From Bacteroidales bacterium UBA4814 (GTDB taxonomy: Bacteria; Bacteroidota; Bacteroidia; Bacteroidales; UBA7960), in the NCBI GenBank assembly GCA_002402465.1, contig DHFW01000039.1, positions 18,885 to 70,830 of the forward strand: a DNA stretch of 51,946 nt, in the 5' to 3' direction. Positions 41,901 to 48,983 of the stretch are shown here, piece by piece. The position numbers and the translations under genes are program-made. The notes beneath the pieces are model-generated. The model was not told the origin of the DNA. It saw only the letters and a program-made list of their open reading frames with translations, and did not search any database. Within the stretch, counting starts at the first letter, position 1; every line of letters starts with the position of its first letter.

Positions 41901-42704
41901 GGTAAAACCGTCCACAAGATTGAGTGGACCCGCAACGATGAAATAGGGCAGATGGTGAAGGAATACAACCGTATGATCGATGAGCTGGCGGTGAGTGCCG
42001 AGCTGCTGGCCCGCAGTGAGCGCGAATCGGCCTGGCGCGAAATGGCTAAGCAGGTGGCCCACGAGATAAAGAACCCGCTCACCCCTATGCGCCTGAGCGT
42101 GCAGCACCTCGAAAAAGCCTGGAAAGAGCAGGTGCCCGACTGGGACGATCGCCTCATGCGATTTACCAAAACCATGGTGGAGCAAATCGACAGCCTCTCG
42201 CTGATCGCCGGCGAGTTTTCTGACTTCGCCAAGATGCCGGCCGGGAAAAACGGGCCCATTAACCTGCGCCATTTCGTTCCGGAAGTGCTCGACCTGTATG
42301 CCGATCTGGAAAAAGTAGATGTGGAATTGAGAATGCCAGGCGGAGAAGAGCCTCTGCTGGTGTTTGCCGACCGTAACCAGCTGTTGCGTGTGATCAACAA
42401 CTTGGTGCGAAACTCCATACAGGCCTATCCCAAAGGTACCATAGCCCGCATTCAGATCATTATTGAAACCGACGAACGCGTGATTACCTGCCACGTAAAG
42501 GACTTTGGCTGCGGCATCCCCAATGAGCTTAAATCGAACATCTTCAACCCCTATTTTACTACAAAAACCGGCGGCATGGGGCTGGGCCTTTCAATGGTGA
42601 AGAACATTATTGAAAACAACAAGGGGCAGGTGTTTTTCCGCTCGGAAGAAGGCAAAGGCACTACCTTTTCGTTCTTTCTGCCAGCCTTCCATCCCGAAGG
42701 TTAA
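38985..42704 (+). CDS. large NtrY-like membrane sensor histidine kinase
   Basis: 1239 residues. One membrane helix (8-28) precedes a sensory region to about 200. About seven helices follow between 205 and 480, then a second extracytoplasmic part (about 480-715), two helices (about 720-785), a CACHE-like region, and a helix plus HAMP (about 925-1000: FISNHVTQPLQLIRDSI). The kinase core has the H-box HEIKNPLTPMRLSVQH with His1026, N-box VINNLVRNSIQ, and G-boxes DFGCGIPN and GGMGLGLSMVK. Family knowledge: NtrY-type kinases pair with NtrC-like regulators. None is adjacent, so it is an orphan here. It is far longer than NtrY of Proteobacteria (about 750). Confidence 0.88.
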   Translation: MQDNRLSLVYRLLLLALVALLLSEVAFYSRGKKIDLATVAADFQASFLQKEIQMKESLQWLASVVGSEGPDRLSESRLVSVLEPRFERDGLTYYIYSADSLLFWSHNAVPIAESWRELSKKGLLQLRNGWYFYRTAPAGAVNIAVFATVKTSFKYQNRFLVNDYHRDLPVSGNIFFLSDKGGRGFAIVDQDEDYAFSLVPRRETGLVQTRTWMWAMALCLAFAALMLFVYALFRHFSKRFHEGKRLLALMAFPAALIGLRALLFLSGLPSVFYHGELFSPALYATSAMLPSLGDLVFNVLIFNIIAYFLFSHLKDFKLNVTQKKRSILFAFLLLSLIVLLCLMAIHLIRGLVIDSRLNLDVNFIFSLDMYSMVGFLTIASIFFSFFFLGMVLFRLIFHLLQGKINFWKLYAVSVGLFMLADILLGGFNLLLWLLFGAATLVFELERSQPLIRMGFTPLVIALFLFSIISTFALYRYNGIKDQEKRKTFALKLASEQDPVAEFLFLEIEEALYNDNQLRNLVLREPYNEAAIYQYLQHHYFYDFWGKYNLQVTVCEPDEIRLILPANIEMACSWIFDDYIRSFGKPTISKNLIYLDNNTGRNSYFARIVVEGPETHDHPVLYHVNLEFDAKFVARDTGFPELLIDDRVDINRELANYSYATYKNGILINKFGPYIYSIDLSVYGDFDEQFVFFDFDDYQHLVYTKDEDTQLIISRPRQTFLEGIAPFSYLFLLFFLLMVIFSLLASRHDLMEWFHLNFKRRVQVFMIGLVILSVITIGGASTWFMVNIYKDKNLSIINEKSHSVLVEMEHYLAGEDHLGDIYEYYLSDLLLKLSNVFFTDINLYSPEGDLIASSRPRVFEEGLVGSQMNPMAFSQLRTQQKSQFVHTEKIGKLEYLSAYVPLRNNRHELLAYINLPYFAKQNELRNEISYFMLAFVNINLLLLVFAVVMALFISNHVTQPLQLIRDSISKLQLGKTVHKIEWTRNDEIGQMVKEYNRMIDELAVSAELLARSERESAWREMAKQVAHEIKNPLTPMRLSVQHLEKAWKEQVPDWDDRLMRFTKTMVEQIDSLSLIAGEFSDFAKMPAGKNGPINLRHFVPEVLDLYADLEKVDVELRMPGGEEPLLVFADRNQLLRVINNLVRNSIQAYPKGTIARIQIIIETDERVITCHVKDFGCGIPNELKSNIFNPYFTTKTGGMGLGLSMVKNIIENNKGQVFFRSEEGKGTTFSFFLPAFHPEG

Positions 42705-42719
42705 AAGAAAGGAGGTTTT

Positions 42720-43049
42720 GTGAAAAAACTACTGCTTTTAGGCTGTTTGCTCCTGCTGTACTGCCTGCCGGTGAGGGCGCAGAAGGTGTATGTGACCAAG
42801 TGGAAAAGCGAAGCCACCCATAAGGTGTATGTCACCGAATGGAAGAGCGAGGCCAATGTGCTTGCTTACATAACTGAATGGAAGTCAGAAGCCAAACCAG
42901 AATCTGGGCTTTGGTACTTTACCGAATGGAAAAGCGAAGCAGATATCATTATCTGTTATACCGAATGGAAGAGTGAGGCTGACCTCCTGGTGTACTTCAC
43001 CCAATTTAAATCAGAGGCCTCCTGGAAGAAAGACGCCGGAAAAAAATAA
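42720..43049 (+). CDS. secreted WKSEA-repeat protein (DUF6150-like)
   Basis: 109 residues from GTG at 42720. Residues 1-20 are a signal peptide (MKKLLLLGCLLLLYCLPVRA). The rest is six copies of a roughly 13-residue unit, VYVTEWKSEA, with alternating aromatic and hydrophobic residues (YVTKWKSEA, YVTEWKSEA, YITEWKSEA, YFTEWKSEA, CYTEWKSEA, YFTQFKSEA). It ends SWKKDAGKK. The design resembles the DUF6150 repeats, whose function is unknown. An AAAGGAGG Shine-Dalgarno sequence (42708-42715) stands 4 bp before the GTG, rare in this phylum. It begins 15 bp after the kinase gene and is likely co-transcribed. Confidence 0.8.
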   Translation: MKKLLLLGCLLLLYCLPVRAQKVYVTKWKSEATHKVYVTEWKSEANVLAYITEWKSEAKPESGLWYFTEWKSEADIIICYTEWKSEADLLVYFTQFKSEASWKKDAGKK

Positions 43050-43069
43050 TTTAAGTCAGCCGGCTTACC

Positions 43070-44146
43070 CTATTGATAGATACGGGGCTCTACTTCGCCA
43101 TTGTACACCATGAGGCCGTTCATGGCCAGGGCGCGCATTTCGTCCTCGCCCGGGTACACGTATATGGGTGCAATGTGTTTTACCCTTTCCGAAACGGTTT
43201 CCACAAAAGGCTTTCCGTAGGCAATGCCGCCGGTAAGCAGTATGGCATCCACTTCGCCTTTAAGTACCGTGGACATGGCTCCGATTTCCTTGGCCACTTG
43301 GTAAGCCATGGCATCCTGTATAAGTTGTGCCTTTTCGTCGCCTGCCCTGCCTCTTTTCTCTACCTCGTAGGCATCGTTTGTGCCCAGGTAGGCTACATAA
43401 CCGCCTTTTCCGGTAATCATTTTTTTTATTTCCTCCTCGGTGTATTTACCGCTGAAGCACAGCTTCACCAGTGGACCCACGGGCAGGGTTCCGCTGCGTT
43501 CGGGCGAGAAGGGTCCTTCGCCGTCCAAGGCCTGGTTCACGTCGATCACCCGTCCCTTGAAGTGTGCCCCGACGCTGATGCCACCACCCAAATGGGCAAT
43601 AATGAGGTTCAGGTCTTCATAATGCTGCGAAATAGACTTGGCATGCTGCCGGGCAATGGCTTTCTGGTTCAGGGCATGAAAAATAGAGATACGTTCGAGC
43701 AATGGGTGCCCCGAGATGCGGGCAATGGGCTCCAGCTCATCGACCACCACCGGGTCGGCAATATAAGCTTTCGCCGAGGGCAACGAATTGGCGATATCGT
43801 GGGCAATCAGTCCGCCCAGGTTGGAAGCGTGCTGTCCAAGGATACCAATTTTCAGGTCGTTTATCATCGCCTCGTTGATCTCGTAAACACCCGATGGAAT
43901 GGGTTTAACCAATCCTCCCCGGCCAACCACCAACACGATTTGGTTAATTTTTATTCCGGCTTCTTCCAGCTCCTTAAGGATGATGGCCTTGCGAAATTCG
44001 TATTGGTCGGTGATTTTTTTAAAACCGGCCAGGTCGTTGCAAGAGTGTTTGATGTTTTTCAGGAAGATCTCTTTGGTGCTTCGGAAAACGGCAATTTTGG
44101 TGGATGTTGATCCGGGGTTGATGGCAAGAATCAGTTCTCGGTCCAT
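43070..44146 (-). CDS. buk: butyrate kinase
   Basis: 358 residues. The acetokinase-family motifs are LAINPGSTSTKIAVF (7-21), AHLGGGISVGAH, and LLTGGIAYG, with a full-length C-terminus. It transfers phosphate between butyryl phosphate (or branched-chain acyl phosphate) and ADP, giving ATP. It lies 23 bp after the phosphate butyryltransferase gene on the same strand, the standard ptb-buk order. Both together point to fermentative or amino-acid-derived acyl-CoA use. Confidence 0.92.
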   Translation of the reverse strand: MDRELILAINPGSTSTKIAVFRSTKEIFLKNIKHSCNDLAGFKKITDQYEFRKAIILKELEEAGIKINQIVLVVGRGGLVKPIPSGVYEINEAMINDLKIGILGQHASNLGGLIAHDIANSLPSAKAYIADPVVVDELEPIARISGHPLLERISIFHALNQKAIARQHAKSISQHYEDLNLIIAHLGGGISVGAHFKGRVIDVNQALDGEGPFSPERSGTLPVGPLVKLCFSGKYTEEEIKKMITGKGGYVAYLGTNDAYEVEKRGRAGDEKAQLIQDAMAYQVAKEIGAMSTVLKGEVDAILLTGGIAYGKPFVETVSERVKHIAPIYVYPGEDEMRALAMNGLMVYNGEVEPRIYQ

Positions 44147-44169
44147 GGAAGGGTTTGTGTTTTATGGGA

Positions 44170-45066
44170 TTAATTAATAGCCGCCGCCAGGGCAATGCTG
44201 TTGAGTTTGGTTTCGTCGGAGTCGGCCCTTGAAGTAAGTACAATGGGCGCAGAAGCCCCAAGTATTACGGCTGCGCATTTTGCCTTTGCAAAGTAGATAA
44301 AGGCTTTGTAGAGGGCGTTGGCAGCGTCGAGGTCGGAAGCCACCAGCAGGTCGGCATCGCCAGCCACGGGGCTTATTATGCCTTTATGCTCGGCGCTTTT
44401 TTTGCTGATAGCGTTGTCGAAAGCCAGGGGCCCGTCGATGATGCAGTCTTTTATTTGGCCACGATCGGCCATCTTGGCCAGGGCGCTGGCATCGAGGGTA
44501 CTTTTCATGTCGGGGTTCACGGTTTCAACGGCACTGAGCACGGCCACTTTGGGCTTTTCAATGCCCAGCTTGCGCAGATAAGCAGTGGCGCTTTTAATGA
44601 GCGAAACCTTTCCGTTAAGGTCGGGTGCAATGTTCATGGCGGCATCGGTAAGACCAATGATTTTGTGATAGGCAGGCAACTCGAAAAGAGCCAGGTGCGA
44701 AATCAGCTCGCCATTGCGCAGGCCCCACTCTTTGTTGAGCACCGCTCGCAGCAGGCTGGAGGTGGCCAGATTGCCCTTCATCAGGATATCGGCCTTGCGG
44801 TCTTTTACCAGCTTCACGGCTAGCGCCGCTGCCTTGTCGTTGTCGGGCTCGTCGATGATGCGAAACCCCTCCAGGCTGAATCCCTGCCGCTGTGCAATTT
44901 CTTCGATTTTTGGCTGATTACCCACCAGTATGGCTTCTACAATCCCTTTTTTGCTGGCATTTACCACAGCCTCCAGGGCGTTTTCGTCGTGGGCGGCGGC
45001 CAGCACCAGGCGCTTGGTGGCATGTGCGTGGGCCATGTCATGCAGTTCCGAAAGTTTTTTTAGCAT
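44170..45066 (-). CDS. ptb: phosphate butyryltransferase (Ptb-type acyltransferase)
   Basis: 298 residues. Phosphotransacetylase-family motifs: KRLVLAAAHDENALEAV near the N-terminus, ILMKGNLATSSLLRAVLN (about 113-130), and VILGASAPIVLTSRADS at the C-terminus. It exchanges CoA for phosphate on butyryl-CoA or a related acyl-CoA. It is the first gene of the ptb-buk pair. Some relatives act on acetyl-CoA; the Buk partner supports the butyryl assignment. Confidence 0.88.
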   Translation of the reverse strand: MLKKLSELHDMAHAHATKRLVLAAAHDENALEAVVNASKKGIVEAILVGNQPKIEEIAQRQGFSLEGFRIIDEPDNDKAAALAVKLVKDRKADILMKGNLATSSLLRAVLNKEWGLRNGELISHLALFELPAYHKIIGLTDAAMNIAPDLNGKVSLIKSATAYLRKLGIEKPKVAVLSAVETVNPDMKSTLDASALAKMADRGQIKDCIIDGPLAFDNAISKKSAEHKGIISPVAGDADLLVASDLDAANALYKAFIYFAKAKCAAVILGASAPIVLTSRADSDETKLNSIALAAAIN

Positions 45067-45166
45067 ATTGATTCTTGTATTGAAAGTTTGAATGTACTTA
45101 CCGTCTCAAATTTAGTAAAATCTTTTTACAGGGCCTTTATTAATAGCCCGTTTGGCGCGCAAAAGC

Positions 45167-45195
45167 AAAAAAAAAGAGGCCACCGAAAGGGCCTC
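45167..45195 (-). terminator. Rho-independent terminator for the Hsp20 gene
   Basis: Read on the minus strand: GAGGCC / GGCCTC stem with an 8-nt loop followed by nine T. It lies between Hsp20 (upstream) and ptb (downstream), so the two are separate units. Confidence 0.75.
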
Positions 45196-45225
45196 CTTAA
45201 ATGAAATATGAAACAAACATTATTT

Positions 45226-45259
45226 GTTAAGCATAAATACGGATGAAAATCATCATGCG
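45226..45259 (-). repeat. 34-bp element, copy 2 (between Hsp20 and ptb)
   Basis: On the minus strand it starts CGCATGATGATTTTCATC and ends TTATGCTTAAC, matching 31527-31559 with one substitution and one indel. A partial copy, TTTTCATCCGTAAA on the minus strand, lies at 45301-45314. Confidence 0.75.
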
Positions 45260-45319
45260 CGTTTACCTTCGGGGTTCATCCGACCTTGATAAACAAATCA
45301 TTTACGGATGAAAACAGTT

Positions 45320-45748
45320 TTAAGCAATCTCAATGCTGCGGCTCAGGCGGGCCTTTTCGGGCTCAAGCTTGGGCATGCTGATGAAAAGAATGCCATGCTC
45401 GTAGCGGGCGCTGATCTTTTCTGCATCGGTGGTTTTGGGAATGGAGAATGAACGGGTAAAGCTGTCCATTCCAAACTCGCGGAGCAGGTAGTTGTCGCCT
45501 TGCTTGTTGTCGTCTTCTTTCTTTTCGAAAGAAACCGAAAGCACGTTGTTTTCAACCCGAAGATTGAAGTCTTCCTTTTTCATGCCGGGTGCAGCCAGCT
45601 GAATCTCAAACTGTTTTTCGTCTTCGCGAATGTTGGTGGCAGGAACGCAGCCGCAGTTTTTCTCAAAACCGGTGTTGAAATTGCGATCCATCATTTCGTC
45701 AATCATGCTCGATAACATAGGGTGGTTGTGCCATCTGATAATTGTCAT
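45320..45748 (-). CDS. Hsp20/alpha-crystallin small heat-shock protein
   Basis: 142 residues. The alpha-crystallin domain spans about 38-135, with EIQLAAPGMKKEDFNLRVEN and the GILFISMPK strand near the C-terminus. It holds unfolding proteins in an ATP-independent way. A good Shine-Dalgarno AGGAGG (45757-45762 on the plus strand) stands 8 bp before the ATG, and a promoter lies upstream at 45782-45812. It ends with its own terminator. Confidence 0.92.
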   Translation of the reverse strand: MTIIRWHNHPMLSSMIDEMMDRNFNTGFEKNCGCVPATNIREDEKQFEIQLAAPGMKKEDFNLRVENNVLSVSFEKKEDDNKQGDNYLLREFGMDSFTRSFSIPKTTDAEKISARYEHGILFISMPKLEPEKARLSRSIEIA

Positions 45749-45781
45749 GGGAAATTCCTCCTTTTTTTATGTGATTATTTT

Positions 45782-45812
45782 CAAGTTTAATTTCTTTTCC
45801 TGGAACAGTCAA
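45782..45812 (-). promoter_or_regulatory. promoter of the Hsp20 gene
   Basis: On the minus strand: TTG, a 20-bp spacer, and TAAACTTG, one mismatch from TAnnTTTG. The leader is about 30 nt. Confidence 0.5.
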
Positions 45813-45850
45813 AACCTGTTCCTTTCGGGATTTTGAAGATTTTATGGGTT

Positions 45851-45864
45851 TTTTGGCGCCAAAA
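45851..45864. promoter_or_regulatory. perfect palindrome TTTTGGCGCCAAAA, possible operator
   Basis: A 14-bp perfect dyad about 100 bp upstream of the Hsp20 start and 39 bp behind its -33 box. It is not the CIRCE heat-shock operator. No second copy was seen. Confidence 0.35.
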
Positions 45865-45968
45865 TGGCTGATTATTGCCATTTTTCCACCCAAGCGAATG
45901 CCAATATGACGTATTTTTAATTTGGTTCTGTTGGTGCAAACAATTATCACGGGGGCGGGTTTAGTATT

Positions 45969-45976
45969 TATCTTTG
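45969..45976 (+). promoter_or_regulatory. -7 element TATCTTTG upstream of the flippase-like gene
   Basis: Fits TAnnTTTG, 49 bp before the ATG at 46026. No exact -33 TTG seen. Confidence 0.4.
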
Positions 45977-46025
45977 CATGTTTGGCCAAAGCAAAGTTTG
46001 CAAAACATACAGGCCACTGATCTGA

Positions 46026-47117
46026 ATGGACAGCCAGCACAAAAAAATACGTGATTTTTTCCGCTTCAGGCGCATTATTGTGCCCATGGTGCTGGGTTTA
46101 GGTGTGGCCACCTTTCTGTTGCTTCGCAACTTCGATGTGGAGGCTTTTCGTGAGGTAAACTGGCGTCCACGCTCGTATTTTTACTTTTTCATGTCGTTGC
46201 TGCTCATGGTCGTGCGCGATGCAGCCTATATGTACCGCCTGCGGGTGCTTACCGATGGTCAGCTCTCGTGGCGCCGCAGCTTCGAGGTCATCATGCTCTG
46301 GGAATTTGCTTCGGCCGTTACCCCTTCAATTATCGGCGGTTCGGCTATAGCCCTGTTTATCATACACCGCGAAGGCGTCAGCATGGGGCGCACCACGGCT
46401 ATAGTGCTGGTAACCGCCTTTCTCGACGAACTTTTTTACATTATTATGGTACCTGCCATTTTTCTGCTGGTGGGCACCCAGGACCTTTTTACCTCGGGAG
46501 GCGAATATGTGTTTATGGACACCCGCTTTGGCACCCAGGGCATTTTTGCCATAGGCTACCTTTTTATCCTGGTGCTGACTACCATTATCATATACGGGGT
46601 GTTTGTCAACCCCAGGGGCACCAAATGGGTATTGCTAAGCATTTTCAGGCTTCCTTTCCTGAGGCGGTGGCGCCCCAAAGCGGCAGAAACGGGCAACGAA
46701 ATCATCATTACCTCGCGCGAAATGAAAGGCAAGCCCATTGTGTTTTGGTTAAAAGCCTTTGCCGGCACTTTTGCTTCGTGGACGGCCCGTTTTTGGGTGG
46801 TTAACATGCTTATTTTGGCTTTTGTGGGCTATGGCGATCATCTGCTTATTTACGGCCGGCAGCTGGTTATGTGGGTCATCCTGCTTATAAGCCCTACACC
46901 GGGCGGCAGTGGGGTGGCTGAGATCGTGTTCAGCGGTTTCCTGGGTGACTTCATTCCCGCCGGACTTACCCCGGCCATGGGCCTGATGTGGCGCACCATC
47001 AGCTATTATCCATATCTATTTATCGGGGCTATTATTTTGCCTGCTTGGCTCAAACGGGTTTATACACCCAAAACCAAGCCCGAAACCTCCATTGAACCGC
47101 CCCTGAAATCTTCTTAA
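46026..47117 (+). CDS. lysylphosphatidylglycerol-synthase/flippase-type membrane protein
   Basis: 363 residues with about eight membrane helices (about 20-36, 55-72, 88-115, 128-155, 170-192, 240-265, 270-290 and 320-345). PTPGGSGVAEIVFSGFL (about 296-312) is the characteristic motif of the UPF0104/LPG_synthase_TM group. No C-terminal aminoacyltransferase domain is present, so it is the membrane part only, probably a lipid or isoprenoid-linked transporter. The phospholipase-D-type gene 71 bp downstream on the same strand suggests a joint role in membrane lipids. Confidence 0.82.
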   Translation: MDSQHKKIRDFFRFRRIIVPMVLGLGVATFLLLRNFDVEAFREVNWRPRSYFYFFMSLLLMVVRDAAYMYRLRVLTDGQLSWRRSFEVIMLWEFASAVTPSIIGGSAIALFIIHREGVSMGRTTAIVLVTAFLDELFYIIMVPAIFLLVGTQDLFTSGGEYVFMDTRFGTQGIFAIGYLFILVLTTIIIYGVFVNPRGTKWVLLSIFRLPFLRRWRPKAAETGNEIIITSREMKGKPIVFWLKAFAGTFASWTARFWVVNMLILAFVGYGDHLLIYGRQLVMWVILLISPTPGGSGVAEIVFSGFLGDFIPAGLTPAMGLMWRTISYYPYLFIGAIILPAWLKRVYTPKTKPETSIEPPLKSS

Positions 47118-47150
47118 GTGGTTTGTTCTTTTAAATCCGGCAAATTGCAT

Positions 47151-47158
47151 AAATTTGG
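47151..47158 (+). promoter_or_regulatory. -7 element TAAATTTG upstream of the phospholipase D-type gene
   Basis: Exact TAnnTTTG match 30 bp before the ATG; the nearest TTG is 24 bp further up, slightly too far. Confidence 0.4.
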
Positions 47159-47188
47159 AGCATAATTATTGTTTTACTCAAAACCTTT

Positions 47189-48268
47189 ATGGTTGCACCT
47201 GCTTCTGACCTTCAGATCAAGATGTTTTCCGATCCATTGCAGTATTTTACTGCGATGCTCAATGATATTGAAGCCGCTACGCAATATATTTTTCTGGAGA
47301 TATACCGCTTTCGCAACGACCCGATGGGGGTTCGCTTTCGCGATAAATTGTTGAAAAAACGTCGTGAAGGAGTAAAGATTAAACTGCTTATCGACTCTTG
47401 GGCTGCCTCTTCGAACCTGGCCTTTTTCAAGGAATTGATTGATGCCGGCGGCGAGGTGAAGTTCTTTAAAAAAGTGCGACTGAGCTGGGATGGCTTTACC
47501 AAGGGCCACCGCCGAAACCACCGCAAAATACTGGTGATCGACGATCAGATCACCTATATTGGCTCGGCCAATATTACCGGCTATTCGTTCAACTGGCGCG
47601 AATCGATGTTTCGCATTAAGGGCGGTATTGCTAAGAAGTTCCGCAATATCATACTGGAAAATTTCCGTATCTACAATAAGTATTTTTACGATAAGCAGGC
47701 CTACACCCGTCCTGTTTTCTGGGAGAAGTTCGAGATCGTTCGCGACGTGCCTTCGTTGAGCCACCAGCCGGTAAAGAAAAAGTTCCTGGAGTTGATTTAT
47801 GGCGCCAACCGCGAAATTTTTATTGAAACACCCTATTTCCTGCCCGGCAGCAGTCTGCGTAAAGCCCTGATGGATGCCGCCAATCGTGGTATCAAGGTTA
47901 ATGTGATTATTCCGAAAAAGTCGGATGTGGGGGCCCTTGACGTGCTTACCTCAAAATACATTGGCGTGCTGGCCGAGCAGGGTGTAAACTTTTTCTTTTA
48001 CCTTCCGCAAAACCTGCATGCCAAGCTTTTCCTGGTCGACCGCGAAACCTTTATGGTGGGCTCTTCCAACTTCGATTACCGGAGCTTCCGCTATATGCAT
48101 GAGATTTGCCTTACGGGCCAGCACAAGAGCCTGGTGCGGCAAATGATAAACCATATTAACGAAACCCTTAATGAATCAGAGCCTTTTAACTTCGACCACT
48201 GGCATAGGCGGCCCATTATGCAGCGGTTTTTCGAGTGGCTGCTGGTGCCATTTCGCCACCTGTTTTAA
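47189..48268 (+). CDS. phospholipase D-type / cardiolipin synthase-like protein
   Basis: 359 residues with two HKD motifs: HRKILVIDD (His111) followed by IGSANITG, and HAKLFLVDR (His277) followed by VGSSNFDYRS. The usual N-terminal membrane helices of cardiolipin synthase are absent, so it is the short cytosolic or peripheral form. Family knowledge: such enzymes join two phosphatidylglycerols or transfer phosphatidyl groups. The preceding gene encodes a lipid-transporter-like membrane protein, which supports a lipid role over nuclease activity. Confidence 0.85.
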   Translation: MVAPASDLQIKMFSDPLQYFTAMLNDIEAATQYIFLEIYRFRNDPMGVRFRDKLLKKRREGVKIKLLIDSWAASSNLAFFKELIDAGGEVKFFKKVRLSWDGFTKGHRRNHRKILVIDDQITYIGSANITGYSFNWRESMFRIKGGIAKKFRNIILENFRIYNKYFYDKQAYTRPVFWEKFEIVRDVPSLSHQPVKKKFLELIYGANREIFIETPYFLPGSSLRKALMDAANRGIKVNVIIPKKSDVGALDVLTSKYIGVLAEQGVNFFFYLPQNLHAKLFLVDRETFMVGSSNFDYRSFRYMHEICLTGQHKSLVRQMINHINETLNESEPFNFDHWHRRPIMQRFFEWLLVPFRHLF

Positions 48269-48280
48269 GCCTGCTTTACT

Positions 48281-48853
48281 TTATCTTATCCTGCCTGCTT
48301 TTGCAAAGGTGCGCACAAAATAGGGCTCGTAGAGGTCGCTGATCATGACCCCCCGCGTGGAAGAAACATGAACAAACTTGTTGTTGCTAAGGTAAATGCC
48401 CACGTGCGAAACTTTTCGTCCGCCCGAGGTGCGGAAGAACACCAGGTCGCCTTCGCGAAGCTGACTCTTGCTAATGTTTCTGGCATGCGAGGCCATGTCC
48501 GAGCTGCTGCGTGGCAAACTGGTCTGGTAAACCTTTTTGAAAACTTCAATAACGAATCCTGAGCAGTCGGTGCCCTGGCGGGTAGTGCCGCCGTAGCGAT
48601 GGGGGGTGCCCAGCCAGCTGCTCACTTCGCGAATGAGCGCAGGGTTTTCGGTGCCGTTTAGCGGATAACCCAGCTTTTGCGAAAATTCATGATAAAAAGC
48701 GGCATCGGTCGTTGTGGCGGTGGGTGTGCGAGACGTCTCGCGCTGGCTGCGGCAAGCAGGCAAGGCAAGGATTAACATGAATATTAAGGGCAGCAGGAAC
48801 CTTTTCCCCGAAAGGGATACCTGCAAAATATCAGATATATTTGTTGGCTTCAT
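48281..48853 (-). CDS. NlpC/P60 (C40) cell-wall peptidase, lipoprotein
   Basis: 190 residues. The signal sequence ends in a lipobox LPAC with Cys34. The C40 domain has the catalytic Cys97 (GTDCSGFV), His150 (VSHVGIY) and His162 (KFVHVSS). Family knowledge: these enzymes cut peptide bonds in peptidoglycan stems from the periplasmic side. It is convergent with the phospholipase-type gene and divergent from glutamine synthetase. Confidence 0.9.
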   Translation of the reverse strand: MKPTNISDILQVSLSGKRFLLPLIFMLILALPACRSQRETSRTPTATTTDAAFYHEFSQKLGYPLNGTENPALIREVSSWLGTPHRYGGTTRQGTDCSGFVIEVFKKVYQTSLPRSSSDMASHARNISKSQLREGDLVFFRTSGGRKVSHVGIYLSNNKFVHVSSTRGVMISDLYEPYFVRTFAKAGRIR

Positions 48854-48889
48854 TAAAACAAAAATAATAATAAAATCGGGCTTTTGAAA

Positions 48890-48911
48890 CCAAAAAAAGC
48901 CTTAAAAAGGC
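48890..48911 (-). terminator. terminator-like hairpin on the minus strand with no gene in front of it
   Basis: On the minus strand: GCCTTTTTAAGGC followed by seven T. Nothing annotated on that strand reads into it, since glutamine synthetase is on the plus strand. Confidence 0.4.
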
Positions 48912-48983
48912 GTCAGCCATCTTGTAATTTTTAGTTAATTTGGCCGAAAATATTAACCATCACCTTATTAACCTATACTTTTT

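Noticed and set aside
45749..46025. CIRCE heat-shock operator upstream of Hsp20
   Set aside because: No TTAGCACTC-N9-GAGTGCTAA match; only an unrelated 14-bp palindrome is present.
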